Source: Cadophora sp. MPI-SDFR-AT-0126
Taxonomy: Eukaryota; Ascomycota; Leotiomycetes; Helotiales; Ploettnerulaceae
Assembly: GCA_020747065.1 (NCBI GenBank)
Contig: JAGMVK010000018.1
Location: 682,001-746,000 of the forward strand
Length of the DNA: 64,000 bases
Direction of reading: 5' to 3'
The notes beneath the pieces are model-generated. The model saw nothing but the letters and a program-made list of their open reading frames with translations. It did no database searches and was not told the origin of the DNA. Both the position numbers and the translations under genes were made by a program. Each line of letters starts with the position of its first letter. Positions within the stretch are counted from its first letter, which is position 1. This document shows, one piece after another, positions 10,971-24,292 of the stretch.

Positions 10971-13900
10971 ATGCCCTTGATGATGGACGACGAGATGGAC
11001 ATGGATGATCTGTTCGGTGATGGTGGAGGACTATCATTACCTTCTCGGCCCCCCACGAGAGAGCTCCATCAGAGACTGGATGAACTGAGGGCAAGTGGTT
11101 GTTGCCAGTGCGTACATCATCAGGTGACGGATCTTCTCTGACAATCACAGGAGCATCGCTTGGTCGAAATGGGGCAGCATAGCTTCGATCGCTTCAAATG
11201 GAACTACTCTGGAACTTCGGAACCTTCGATGTCATCCAAACGACGGGACTTGGGCACTCAGCGAACCTACCACTACTCCGAACTTCTCAGCCTCGCTTGA
11301 TAGTTGTCCATTGAAGCATCTCGCCTGGAGCCCGACAGGCAGTGATCTAGCTGTTATTGATGCAGTTGGACGAGTGACTATCCTCTCCATCTACTCATCT
11401 ATCAACAAACCAGCTTTGAGTAGGCCATGTCATCTTGACCCAGCGGATGATTTGCATGCAGTCGTGGGATCCTTCTGGTTGAATCAAGCACCATATCCGC
11501 CAGGTCGTCCAGTACGCATCACCCTTATACATCCAAAAAGTTTGACTGACGAAATCATTAGACAATATTACATGGCCCTGGAGTCAAGGAGGGGTCAGTG
11601 TACCGCTACGAAGCGTCTCAAGCGCCAATACTGGGACCATGCCATCCAGTTCAGGCGAAGTCTGCCTTTGTCTGTGTGACCACAAATGGGCTTCTGAAGG
11701 TATTGTGGCAGCAAAACAACAACAAGTGGTGCGAGTCTCATACAGAACTCGAAAGTATCGTCTCGTCGGATGATTTGATCACCCATGCAGCAATCTGTCC
11801 CGACAAAAGTAGGTAGTTAAACCTCATGTAAAATCACTCTGCTGACAGTATTAGGTGGGACATTGCTCATTGCGTTTGCCACTACCTCGATGCAACTTCG
11901 TACTGTGCGAGCTTTGATAGATTGGGGCCAACTGAAAGTTGAAAAGGCACCACCACAAGCATTGCCGCTAAATCCAACAGTACGGTCGAAACATCTGGCA
12001 GGAACAAGTTGGGTTCCCGATGGTCCAAACGATCCTACCAATGTCTCCCACTCAGATTCTTCGATGGTTCAACTGTCTCATCTCGAGTTACTTCCTCCGA
12101 CTGCAGATAATAATGGCAGTACAATTCCAGCCACAATCGTAGCCATTCGGTCCTCCCTACCTAGCTTGACATCGCACTACAACCAGGATGTCCATAGCAC
12201 TATAGATCGATGGGAAATACAGGAGCCCAACCCGAGGGCTCATCCTGCCTTCGAACAGCTCAGTTCGCGAAGGAACAGTACTGGGATCACTCCACCGGTA
12301 ATGAAACCCTCGGTTCTCGAAATGCTTATCTAATTTTTTGTAGCCGGCCGCGTATATGAAGAAGTTGGAAAGCATTACTGTCAATAAGATTGCCGTTGCA
12401 ATGGAGACTATGAATACTGGAAGAGTAGTTGTAATTGCTTACAGTGACAGTTCGGTTGAATACCGTGACCGAAGGACTATGCTGGAGATTTTTAACGATA
12501 ACGATCTGGACCGTGTCTGGCATCTCTCACAGATCGGCTTTTCATATACTGAAGATGAGCCTTGTATGTCGTGTATCTCATCCCAACTCCTCTTTCTAAT
12601 TCTTCCCAGGTTTGCAAGTTGCTCTGTCACCAAGCTACTGCTCCGTTGTGCAAATACGAAATGATGGCAAGATCACGTGGAAACAGCTTGACTACCATCT
12701 AGGAGATATCGGAAAGAGTATGGACGAGCGTAAGTTTCGATCGCTTAAGGCTGCAGAACTCTCTAATGATTTCTCAGCTCTCTATTCCGCAGTGATTACA
12801 GCTCTATCACTCTCTTGTGCCACAGCAGTCATGAGAAATGTCAACTACGACGACATCCTAGCCACTGCAAGCAAACATGTCACTCCACGTAAGCCCACCT
12901 GGACTTTACCAAGCCCAATCACTAACTCGTCTCAGAATTCTCCTACGACTGGTTAACAGAGCTCTCTCGCATTCTCAAGGTGAACCTGGACTACTCCGAG
13001 GAAACTCATCACGACGTTCTAGTCCGAAACACGTCGATTCAGCTCTGCCTCTCAATACAGCAGTCTCTAGGATTCAAAGGGCAGTTCAATCCACGCACTT
13101 TCTCCAGTAAATTTGCCTCGATTGTCTTACAGCTACGTAACATCGTCGTCCTGGTGAGCATGGCAGCGAATCTCCACATCTCAAGCGGTCCAAATGCAAC
13201 AGAGAAGTCATCGCCACTTGAAGATCCAGGTCCGTATCTCTTCCCTACCTTTGACTTGATGGTATACTGATCAGAAAAAAGAGGTCATCCGCTCCCTCGC
13301 TGGCTCCGTGAACTGGGTTCTCAACCTAATGGCCTGGATAATCGACACTTTGACCAACCTCCCAGCCTCGCTCCCACCTAACATCGACCTAAGCAGCACG
13401 GCCAACCTCTCCCTGCCCGACCTCCTTGCCCACCTCCACTCAACCAACACCATCGCCCTCCACCTTATCCTCTCCTCCGCCTCCCGCGGCTTCCTAACCG
13501 CCATCCTTCGCCGCCTCGCCCACCTGGACTACATAGCCCGCAAAGCTATATCCCACACCTCAACGCCCAATCCGCAAAACACACCCAGCGCTCTCTCGCC
13601 CGCTCTAAAAGCCGCCTACGTAGAGATCGCCTCCCTAACCGCCTCTCCAATCCTCGACATCAAAACCATTGAGACCCTCCTCTCCTCTCTCTCCTCATCC
13701 ATCAAAAACGCGTACGCCTCCCACAACCCTCCCCTCTCAGGGTCTCCACAGGCCGAAAAGGCTCGCAACGCCCTCGAAATAAAAATGCATTTTGGGAGCT
13801 CGTTGCCGGATGCCTTCAAGAGTGTGATTGTGGAGTTGTTTAGGGAGGATGGTGGGTTGCTGAGTGCCGTTAAGGCGGATATCAAGCCTGCGGATTTGTT

Positions 13901-14261
13901 CTTTGCGGATTTTGAGATTTTGGAGGTTGACGAGGAGGGCGTTATGTTGGAGAAGAGGAGGAGCAAAGGAATGACGATGGATTGTTTTAGGAAGGCTTGG
14001 TTGCCTAATCCGATTAAGGGGCAGGTTGAGAATGGTACTGGCGCTGCTGGTGGTGTTACTGCTGGGGCTGGGACTGAGGGGAATGCAAATGCGGTGATGG
14101 GTAGACAGGGTGTGAGGTGGAGGAGGTGTGCTAGGTGTGCGGCTGTCATGGAGGATGTGTTGACGCAGAGGCAGGCATTACAATGGCTTGTTATGCAGCA
14201 GAGACGGTGCTTTTGTTCGGGATTCTGGGATACGCTTTTGCCTGGGGAGCTGGTGGCATAA
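10971..14261 (+). CDS. MED16: Mediator of RNA polymerase II transcription subunit 16
   Basis: Model join(10971..11107, 11151..11511, 11562..11808, 11855..12297, 12344..12563, 12610..12729, 12778..12888, 12936..13229, 13282..14261) gives 970 residues. All eight introns are 43-52 bp, and each junction restores a coherent frame. The N-terminus begins with an acidic Met/Asp-rich stretch, followed by GCCQSIAWSKWGSIA, typical of fungal Med16. A WD40-like propeller region follows (LAWSPTGSDLAVIDAVG and similar), then a helical region. The C-terminal Cys-containing segment (RRCARCAAVMED, then FCSGFWDTLLPGE) is a Med16 hallmark. The protein is a tail-module subunit of nuclear Mediator (yeast Sin4). 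The third base composition of the last exon shifts from C-rich to T/G-rich halfway along, without a frame break. Confidence 0.93.
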
Positions 14262-17200
14262 GCTATCAGTCTTCTATACAGCTCATTTAGTAGCTGTCTC
14301 AGTGGCAGAGGCAGAGACTGTGGATACCATTGTAACTGGTAGACATTCGGAACTCAGAGACCAAAAGAAGAATACGGAAACTAGATTATATGTGTTGTGC
14401 CTGGTTGGCTGGGCCTAAGACTCTGCTACTGCTTCGGGCACACCGCTCTCCATATCGTGGCTGGCGGGACTAGACAAGTTTGAGTGGTCAATCACAAGCA
14501 GATGCAAGTAGAAGAGCTCGAAATTTTGAAGTAAAAAGAGGGATTGGCTGTAAAATTTTCCTTTCTTCAAAGAAGGTATTGAACTGCTCCAATTCCTTTC
14601 TATATACCACACCGTTACAGACTGGACTCCGAGCCATGACCATGGGATTGAATTCTCACCCTCCTAGACTCAAAATCCCTGCTGGGCCCGAGCAACCCCA
14701 TTCTCCCTTCTTCGGTCTCATACATCAATAATCAGACTCGCCTTTGCCTGGTGATCTGTAGCTCTGCTGCTCAAGTGTTGGGCGAAAGTTTGTGTACGTT
14801 GTACAGTACCTACCAGTGTGACAGTGTGACGGGTACCGCACCGGTGCGACGGTTTTGGAAATGGGGCCGGTATAACGGCGAGCTGCTGCTGCTGCTGTTA
14901 CACGGTGGGACATGAAGTGAGGTGGGTAGAGGAGTCGGGATCTAGTGGGTACAGAACTATAGCATGCTTGGGTATGCGTACTGGAAACCTGAGTAGCAGG
15001 ACAGCACTCGTGAGAAGGGATGGGGAGGTTCGCAAGCAGTGGAAAGTCAGGGAGATCGAGGAGAGGCGGAAGAGAAAGCCGCAAGGCGTTGGAGGTTGGG
15101 AGATTGAGTTACGGTTACGCTACATTCACAGTGCCTACTGGAGTATGCTTGGCCATACTAAAGAAGTAACTTACCTCTACAACTAGCGCTCAATACTCCT
15201 GCCCTTTTCTCTGCCCAGGTCAAAATTCTGCCCTCCTCTCTCCTAGGCCACAAGGAAAGGGCGTCAATACAAGTAGTTACATCTTAAATTAACCCCACGA
15301 ACATCCCACACGCTCCTGAAAACCAAGCATGACCCCCAAAGACCCCGTGGGATACCAGAGGTAAGGGTTGTGCAACGCAAATGCAGCTAGCGATTTTGAC
15401 TTTCTTTCGGCTGCGCCTAGTCAGGTACAGATTGTGCAATGTAAAGTAATGCTGCCGTGTTTGAAGATATCCTGATATAGCATAGCATAATAGAGGAATC
15501 AGATGATCTCTTCTCAATCTCATTTCAGTTTCATGATCGACGGGATGAGATCAGAGGAGAGTGGACGTGAGATATGGAAAGGGGAGATGAGATGTGCAAA
15601 TGGAGAGACGAGCTGCAGCTTGAGAATATGGATACAGATAGGAAGCGTGAAATGTCTGGGATGTAAGACTGTATATACACGGCACGAGCTCTGGAGAATG
15701 AGTGATATGATGTAGAGGCAACGGTATTTTTGGACACATACGTTCTCAAGAAAGAAATTGGGGATGAGGAGGAAGACAATGGTACGGAACGGATCTTCGC
15801 GAGAAAGAGGCGGAAGGACAATAAGGCGAACCAGTGAGACGAGGGAGGAGAAGTAAATTACGCGTTACCGATCTGGTATGAATGTAACGACGCGGCCTGA
15901 TTGAGACACTATGTGCGTGGGGTAGCGTAGCATATGCGGAGAGAAAGGAGAGAAGTACAGTGTTCGGAATGAGCGTCCAACTCGAGGATCTCTCATACTG
16001 ATAAAGGGTTGAGATAGCACAACAGGAGAGTAGAAAGTACCACCTACCTACTTACCTACCTACCTCACCCGTTCGTTCCTCCAACACATGTGCAGCACCC
16101 GAAAATGCCTCTTCTCCCAGAACCTCAAGACCTCCACGTCTCAACTCGAGAAGTGCACTTTACCTATCTTCTCCCAGCCCGCCCAATCCAGCCATACCCC
16201 CAAACCTTGAAATGAGACACATACACATGCAGCAATATTGGACACGAAACAGCATGTCGTGGCCAAACCCAGACGGATACATACGGCAAGGCTGGAAATC
16301 TGGCTTGGCTTGGCGTACTCTTAGAATGCAAGATGCCGTTCTTGCATGGCTTTTCCTACAGGATTGGAAGTTTTGAAGGCGGTTCGCGGTGGGTTGGGTT
16401 CGTGGGGTATGGCCTTGGCTTGCGCTGGGGGTTGCTCCTCTGTGCTGGCGTGGGAGAGTGAGGCTGAGAGTAGAAGCTCAGGGTGAAAGTGAGAGGCGAA
16501 AGTGAAAGTGCAGTTCTTGAGTTCTTGAGCGGGAGGGGAGATAGAGAAGGAGCTGATAAGAGTGAGTTGTCGGAGGATCTGAGGTAGGGTTCGAGTAGGT
16601 TTTGCTGTGCTGTAGATCAACGGCTGGACCCGCGCTGGCTTCATGTCATGTCATGCGGCGAGAGGTGCTGATCCTTTGAGCTTGGAACACTCTATCGGGG
16701 AGCCGAGGCCATTGAAAGACACTGGCCGGAAACATGAAGGATCCAAGAAGGAAGCCTTGAGTGAGTGAGTAAGTAGTACAAGGCTGTGCTGTGCTCTGTA
16801 CTCGAGGCATGATGTCGCATAAAGCATTCCATTCCAGCTCCGGAAGAAGGTTACGGCGTACAGCCTAACTTAGTTCGTACACGACAGGAAGGATCTGGTC
16901 TTAGGATTAGGATTAGAAAAGTAACTTGCCTACTAAGCATGACCTGATCGTACTATGATTTACAGTCAGGATCATCTACTGATCAATAGAGTATGTCGAC
17001 GACTAGCTTGGCTTTCCAGGAAGATGGGATGAAAAGCTCACCGCACCTCCCATTCCTTCCATCCTTCCATGACTCGACTCGACTCGATCCCATCAAGCAT
17101 CGATCCGATCCCGGCCCGAAAACACACGATGTCGAAAAATATCCAGAAAGCCCCTCAAACGAAAAGAGAAAGATAAGTAAAGCAAGCAAGACCTCCGTGA

Positions 17201-18056
17201 ATAATTGATATAAATCATCAGCGATTCAGATACCTAACCCCAAACCACGCGATATGAGTCGTCGAGCCATCTCATCTGAATGGAGGGATTCCTTATCTCT
17301 GACGAGAAGACGCTAGGGTTAGTGTGGCGCTGTTAGCCTTCCTAGTCTAAACGCCACAGCTGGCTAGTGGAGACCAGCAGACGCACTTCGTTAGGTTCAT
17401 GCTGGTTTGATGGGTGGGAGGAGGGTGTGGTGAAAGCTTGATTTTTTAATTTTTTGGGGGGTTGAATAGGAATGTCTTTGTTTGTGTTGGATATGGAGGA
17501 GAATGTAAAAATGGAATTTGGTTGTTTTGGGAGGTCTGGGGATGTCATGTTGATAAGCGAAGTCAAGACTCAACTGGCGGCGGGTGCAGAACTGTGACCG
17601 TTTTTCTTATTCCTTTTGGCGATACACTCGCCGCTAGATGTGAATTCTGAAGTTGCGATTGGACCAACAGCTTTGGATCCTGAGAATCGAGGACTGAGGT
17701 GTTCGTCCAGTTATGAGTAGACGACTCGGTGAAGGGAAACGGAATCATGCTTTCGATGCAAGGCTTCAACTTCATTCACTCTTTCAAAAGTGCAGAATGA
17801 ACAAATGACCAAAAGAACTCCAAGAGTCCAAGCCTTGCCTACCCCTCCAGATAGCCGGTTGCTTCCGAAGAAACGAACGAACGAACCAGGCCATCGATTC
17901 TAATCGAGCTTGTTTGATTTGATTTCATGCAGGCAGCGGGATGCAAATGAATCAGAAAGTCGTCATATTCACGTCAAGTTCATGCGGGGCAGGTGGGAAA
18001 GCCCAACCGTTGCCGTGGCGTGGCTTTCCTTTTCAGCTGTTTATTTAAGGTGTGGT

Positions 18057-18076
18057 AGGCAGGCAGGCAGGCAGGC
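18057..18076. repeat. AGGC tetranucleotide microsatellite, five copies
   Basis: Five perfect head-to-tail copies of AGGC lie in the gene-free region. This is an ordinary fungal microsatellite, likely length-variable between strains. Confidence 0.9.
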
Positions 18077-19527
18077 TGGTAGCCGTGCAGGAGACAGCCC
18101 GTCTCTCTGTCTGCGATCGAAAAGCCAAGATAAAGGATTTGTTGGATTATGATTGGATTGGCTTGGATTTCATGGTGTCTGGACCGCACTCTGCACTTTG
18201 GGGGGATTTTGATATCAAAGCAATCGGGTCGGTGGGGTAGGGTAACGGGCCAACAGGTAGATTGGATTCTTGTATCGAGAGGTTGAAGTTCGAGGTTAGG
18301 AATCTTGAATCTGCTGATGGATCTTGAGAGAGTAGAAATTGGAATGAGGAGAATGCGAAATGCGTAGATAAAGTGTATGGAATAGATGAACTTTGCAGGA
18401 GCAATCTCCGACTTATCTTGAAGTAACAGGTTTACCTCCGTAAGAGAGATCAGTCAGACACATGTGACTGCGGGCACCTCCATCATCATCAACCTGGTAT
18501 GAGCCCATGGATTCGAGATCGGAGACCGACCACTGTTCTAGAAGGCACGCACAGGCAGCACACATCGAGCAGAATAGGCAAGTGATATCCTGTACACCCC
18601 ATAGCCAAACCCGAAGATACGGTTACGAAGACCACTAAAGTACACAGTAGTGAGTAGAATTTGGGACAGTAGTGTGGATGTTTCGGAAGCGCTTCCATTC
18701 TTGCAGGATAAATGGAGTTCATACAGGCTCCAAACGCACACGTTTAAAGCTTGCAGCTAGGGCTGCAGTTGAAGTCAAAGGCAGGTGTGTGGATTGTGCA
18801 CTTTGGATTCTGAAGATACAGTAAGGTGAAGTAAAGTGTGGACCGTTGCCGTTTCTCTAGAGGCAGGAAGGCTTGCATTTGAAAGCTTCTCGACGCCTTT
18901 GGATGCCATTACTTCCGTATGGCTGAAACGGTGTTCTCGGATACAGAGTAAACTACTCGAGGCATGCCGCCGATATCAAACTTCGATAGTCGGGACAGGC
19001 CTTTCTCCAGGCCGGGTCCTTACCTTTCTTCTTCAACTCGCTTGTTGACTTTTCGTTCGCTCGGTGTGCAGGATGTCCAAAGTGCACTGATGGAGAAGAT
19101 AGTCTGCCGTTGGGGAACATACCTCTGTAAAACAAAAGTACATTTATTGGACGATGATCGGCCTTCCCCCAGAGTCTTGGATTGCATGCTGCACTTTCAT
19201 CAGGATGTTCTATCCGTCTCTGCCCTGCCCTCTTGGTTGTCCCCCCTTTCTTTGTTCGTTGCTGTATTGCACATGCATGAAAGGCAGGGCAAGACAACAC
19301 CGGGCGGATATGATCAATCCACCACTCTATTTTCGCTTCGAACGGCGTGGCCTGCCAGGATACCAGGATGCCAGGATCGCAATCGCGCTTCAAAGAGGGA
19401 GTGGTGCCGATGCGGTCGAATATCTCGAGACCAGGGTCCTAATTCGTCCGACAGCAGACAATTGCTCAGAGCCTGGGCGTGGGTTGAACGTGGGCAGCTC
19501 GTCCCCTCATTGGTCATCCCGAGTCCT

Positions 19528-19689
19528 TATCTTTGGTGGAGAATGGGAGTCCACTAAAATCAGGCTTGGTGGGGCTTCCCGCAGCCAAAAGGTCCCTGGT
19601 GCGAGACTGGGATGGGGGGGCCAGGGAGATAGGACAGGGCCGGTTGGAATTGTTTTGGCTGGAGTTGCGACGCATGCGATGCGTGATAA
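19528..19689. promoter_or_regulatory. GATA-type elements upstream of the ammonium transporter
   Basis: An AGATAA core (minus strand, 19528-19533) and a TGATAA core (plus strand, 19684-19689) match the HGATAR site bound by nitrogen regulators of the AreA/NIT2 family. They lie about 1.0-1.2 kb upstream of the start codon. Such cores occur often by chance, so this is a suggestion resting on the known nitrogen control of Mep genes. Confidence 0.2.
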
Positions 19690-20588
19690 ATTGCGGACAG
19701 GGCAGAGAGAGTAGGACGACGACGACGACATGGGCGAAGATGATGGGCAGAATTGAGGATAAGGCTGGGCGCAGCTTTAATGGTGATTTGGTCAGGCTGC
19801 TATTGTCAGAGGGAGAAGAGAGAGAGGGACAATGGAACATGTGTCAGGCTTGCTTACTTACACTTACAGATACTTAGAAGATATATTGGTTTATTAGAAT
19901 GGTGTTTCTTGATTTAGACCGGTACGCTAGTCCTGATCGGTTAGGTATTCCATGGCAGCATCGGGTGAAGCTGGAAAAGTGAAGAAGGTTTGGTTCATTG
20001 CTGCGTGTGAGACAACCACAACAGCCGAGGAGGGGAGGAATCTGGGAGATTCATACATAATCGACAGGTCCCTCAAACATCCATCTTCCCCCTCTCACAC
20101 TTGCTTCTTCTTGACTCGATCTACAGCTCTTCACCTCACCATCAACACAACAAAAGTGATCTTTCCGACTCGAGTCTTGGGGATTTCCTCACCTCACCCT
20201 CTGGGTATTACTTTTTTGAATCTGCCGTCCAGTCAGATCTTACGCCATCTTCCTGCAGTGATTAGGCCGGAGCTCACACGAAACGCCTGATTGGGATCCC
20301 CTGATTCCCACGAGTACGAGTCTCCACTCTGCCACTCTCCGGTCCCTGCTGGTCCCACTTTTGGTTGCCCTCCCCTGCACAACACTCGCTCACTCGCTCA
20401 CCTTTCGCGACACGGCCTAGCTCCCGATTCAAATACAAACGTACCCCCCCGCCGAACCTTGCTCTTACTTCCCCTTCACCTCCTTCACGTCTTTCTTCCT
20501 TCGATCTCTTCTCCCCAAGAGAGTGCCGACTTCGAATCGCGCATTACCTTCACACGCTCCTTGCTTTGCACCAAAACGTAGTTCTTGA

Positions 20589-20630
20589 ATGAATTGCGCC
20601 TTCGACTCTCTACAATCTACAACTACTTAA
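20589..20630 (+). promoter_or_regulatory. Short upstream open reading frame in the ammonium transporter leader
   Basis: An ATG at 20589 opens a 13-codon frame ending at TAA 20628-20630, 62 nt before the transporter start. If the leader is unspliced here, ribosomes would meet this ATG first, which could lower or tune translation. Whether it is in the mature mRNA is not known. Confidence 0.4.
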
Positions 20631-20692
20631 TATCAAGTCGATCTTCAAGCGAAAACAAAAAAAGAAGCAGCCTCGGCGCAACAATCGTCAAC

Positions 20693-22464
20693 ATGGTGGC
20701 CGAATACAACAGCACTCTCATGACGGGAGGTGACTCTCTGACTGAAGATCTCAACATTTACTATGAGGTAAGCTGAGCTTACTTCCCCACAACCCAAGAA
20801 AATGAGCTCGCAGGAATATCTCGAGACTCGGATTTCGGATGCACGGGATTGAAGGCTGACATCCTATTCCATTCTAGTCTGGTGATATTGCTTGGATGAT
20901 TACAGCTACTGCGCTCGTCCTGCTCATGATTCCAGGTGTCGGGTACGTACAGATACGAGAATTCTGAAGATGAGGAAGGAAGAAACGTGGCATTGGTGCG
21001 ACAGAGGCTGATCCTCCTTGTGTCCTGTAGATTCTTCTATTCTGGTCTTGCGCGTAGAAAGTCCGCTCTGTCTCTGATCTGGCTCTCGGTCATGGCCACG
21101 GCCGTGGTCTCCTTCCAATGGTTCTTCTGGGGTTACTCGCTTGCCTTCTCCCACACCGCCGGCAGCTACATCGGTGATTTGGAGAACATCGGTTTCCGCA
21201 ATGTCCTTGGTGCCCCATCCGTAGGTTCGACCAAGATTCCAGATCTTTTGTTCGCCGTGTACCAAGGCATGTTTGCTGCCATTACCGTTGCTCTTGCCGT
21301 TGGTGCTGTAGCCGAGAGAGGTCGCATGCTTCCCACTGTCGTACGTATCCCCACTCTTGAGCAGCATTTAAAGTTACCAGACAAGAGTTTAACGAATTCT
21401 AGGTCTTCATGTTCGTCTGGACTACTATCATCTACGATCCAATCGCTTGCTGGACCTGGAACGCATCAGGCTGGTCATTCAAGATGGGCGGTCTCGATTT
21501 CGCCGGAGGAACTCCCGTGCATATTTCATCTGGATGCGCCGCCCTCGCATATTCCATCATGTTGGGCAAGCGTCGTGGCCACGGAACTCACGAGTTGAAC
21601 TACCGCCCCCACAATGTCACACACATTGTCATCGGTACCGTCTTCCTTTGGGTTGGTTGGTTCGGATTCAATGCTGGTTCCGCTCTCGCTGCAAACCTCC
21701 GCGCTGTCATGGCTGCCGTGGTCACCAACTTGGCTGCTTGTGTCGGCGGTATCACATGGTGTGTTCTCGATTACCGTCTTGAGCGCAAGTGGTCCACTGT
21801 TGGTTTCTGCTCTGGTGTTATTGCTGGTCTAGTTGCTATTACTCCTGGCTCTGGTTTCGTTCCTGCTTGGGCTGCTGTCATCTATGGTGTTGTTGGTGCC
21901 GCAGGTGCTAACGTAAGTATTTTCTCCCCACTCAAATCTCACCCCTTTGTCCCAAAAACACAACTGACATCTCTTCAGTATGCCACCAAGCTCAAGTTCG
22001 TTCTTGGCATTGACGACGCTCTTGACATCTTCGCTGAGCACGCCATTGGTGGACTCATTGGCAACATCCTCACAGCCTTCTTCGCCGCTGACTACATAGC
22101 GCATCTCGACGGATTCTCCGAGATCCCCGGTGGCTGGCTCAACCATCACTGGGTACAACTCGGATACCAAATCGCTGATTCCGTTTCCGGCGCAGCATAC
22201 TCCTTCGGCGGCACCTGCATCATCCTCTTCGTCATGAACCTGATTCCTGGCCTGTCCCTGCGCGCTTCTGAAGAGGCCGAGATCCTGGGTATCGATGATG
22301 CTGAGATTGGCGAGTTTGCTTATGATTATGTTGAGTTGACCAGGGAGGTGTTGAACGATGTTGATGATGCCGCGAGCAAATACTCTGCTTCTCACCCACA
22401 TGATCACGAGAAGACGCTCAACCACTCGTCGGATAACAATCGCGATAGCATCACCCCCGTCTAA
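20693..22464 (+). CDS. MEP2: Mep2-type ammonium transporter
   Basis: Model join(20693..20767, 20878..20942, 21031..21340, 21403..21912, 21979..22464) gives 481 residues. The four introns (110, 88, 62 and 66 bp) have canonical GT...AG ends. The protein has the eleven-helix Amt/Mep fold. Family signatures include FFYSGLARRKS, FQWFFWGYSLAFS and DFAGGTPVH. Asp182 and His190 have the spacing of the AmtB Asp160/His168 pair. The second pore histidine is His341 in AEHAIGG. Keeping both pore histidines places it with Mep2-class high-affinity transporters or sensors and not with Mep1/Mep3, which lack the first one. The cytoplasmic tail is acidic and ends in a His/Asp/Ser-rich stretch. It imports ammonium at the plasma membrane; the family is usually under nitrogen catabolite control. 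Confidence 0.93.
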
Positions 22465-24116
22465 ACGACTCCTTCCATTTCGATTTCCAGCGCTTGAGCC
22501 TCAACTCGACTCGATTCGAAACATCAGTCCGTTCGATCTGCCAGTGTTTCAGGGTTAGAAATCTCGATCAGGATTTGGGTTGATGTGTTTAGCTTGGGGC
22601 GCGCGCGGAATCTGTTTAATACCACTCAATCGATCGTTCAACCAAATGGTACGGAGTACGTACGTACGATACTAGGCCAGCTGCTTGTTTGCCTGCACTA
22701 CATGCAAATGTTGCGTTCTTTTCACCTAACGTCTGTCTGTACTGCGAGAAATTTGAGAATTGAGCCAATACCACTTTTTCCGCGATCGATCACACTTTCC
22801 TGTTTTTTTGTTGTTTAATGTATATAGACCGATGTGAAATTGAGGGGTGGAGTGAACTGCGGGAGGCGGTTTGATACCAAAAGTCTCGCTGTGGATGGAC
22901 GGAAGTGTTGTAATGGAATGGAAAGAAAGAAAGAAAAGAATGAAACTCATAAAAATCATTTATTTCGTCATTTTTGCCCGTCTGTGATTCACGCCTTCCT
23001 AAATTGCTCTGCTCACTGAATATTAAGGAAGTTGCTAGGCGACTCAGATTTCTTGTTCGGCGCTCTTTCTCCCTCGCTCCTTCCCCTTCAACATCCTCCC
23101 TCCTCTTTTACTCGGTTAGCTCCCTTTCCCTCTCTCTACTTTCCGCTACTTACACAAATTACATTCTCTTCCCACCTGCTCTTCCTCCTCGCTTCAAGAC
23201 TTAACAACGCTCGAAAACGCTCGATAATACTCCTACTTCCCACCTCACACCTCCCCAAATCCTTCCATCGCTCCATCCCGATACCTGATCCCTCATTCCT
23301 AGTACCTCATTCTCAATTCCCTTACTTCCCCTTCTTTCGCCTTCTAACCCTGAACCCTAGATCTCATCTCTCATCTCTCTAAGTTCTATTTAGACAGCCA
23401 CTCAAAGCCCACCTTAGCCCATTATTCTTTTGCATCCCATCAGAACCTCGCACCGACTTAGAGGTAAAAGGCAAGTTTCTGTATCTCTCTTCGAGTCTTA
23501 CGATTCGGAAGACATATACACTTTTCCTCTCCCCTACCCCCCTTGCTTCGTCTCCCTTCTCCTCTTTCCTTCCTTTTGAAGCGGCATCGTTAAAACGAAA
23601 CCAATATAACCTATCCATATCGATATATCAGAGAATCAGATCTCTTCTTCCCTACTTACATACCGTTCCCTTTCCTCCCGCCTAGATCCCCGATCCCAAG
23701 CCTCGATCCCAACCTCAACCAACCCCTCTACCATACACACACACATCTCACCTATCCACATCCGCAAGTCATCCAAAGCCTCCCTCAGCCCAGCCACCTC
23801 CCCTCCAACTTTCAAGGAGAACAGTGTAAACCAAAGCAAGCTGTCACACACACAACCACTCTAGACAAAGACCAAGACCCCAACGCCGCAGCCCTCTCTC
23901 CCTCCCAACATAGCACAAATTCCACTCTAACACCATAAGCCGCTAAGGAGTAGACCAGCCAGGTACTCCACTACCTTAGCCATTCAATAAACAACAAGAA
24001 CTAACACAAGAGAAGCGCCTACCCACCTATCCGTCTATCTAAGCCCATCAACCTATAATCTCCATATATCTCCTCCCCTTCTCTATTCCTGTTCATCCCC
24101 ATCTCCCTCCCCACCC

Positions 24117-24178
24117 CAACTCCCAACTCCCAACTCCCAAGCAACCAAGCAACCAAGCAACCAACCAAGCAAGCAAGT
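24117..24178. repeat. Short imperfect tandem repeats (AACTCCC, then AAGCAACC)
   Basis: About three copies of AACTCCC are followed by about three copies of AAGCAACC and degenerate AAGC units. This is simple-sequence DNA in the purine-poor strand. Confidence 0.8.
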
Positions 24179-24245
24179 AAGAAAATAATAAATTGAAGAA
24201 AATTCCAATTAAACAGGGAAAGGGAAGTTTACTCTCGAATTCAAC

Positions 24246-24292
24246 TCTCTCTCTCTCTCACTCACTCGCTCGCTCGCTCGCTCGCTCGCTCG
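24246..24292. repeat. CT dinucleotide run followed by seven CTCG repeats
   Basis: A CT run and two CTCA units are followed by seven perfect CTCG copies at 24265-24292. It is a compound microsatellite in the 3' intergenic space. Confidence 0.92.

Larger units (their letters stand above)
14262..20692. other. Long gene-free stretch upstream of the ammonium transporter
   Basis: This 6.4-kb region has many overlapping open frames on both strands (the longest at 18964-19557, plus strand) but none with a recognisable domain, a consistent start or intron signals. It contains short tandem repeats (CTAC-type near 16041-16069, AGGC at 18057-18076, a CTG run near 14884). From about 20080 to the start codon it is pyrimidine-rich leader sequence. 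I see no tRNA, rRNA or transposon. Confidence 0.45.

Noticed and set aside
18964..19714. Three overlapping long frames (two plus, one minus), the best with 197 codons from a true ATG
   Set aside because: They overlap each other in different frames, show no domain or splice signals, and none looks more coding than the others.
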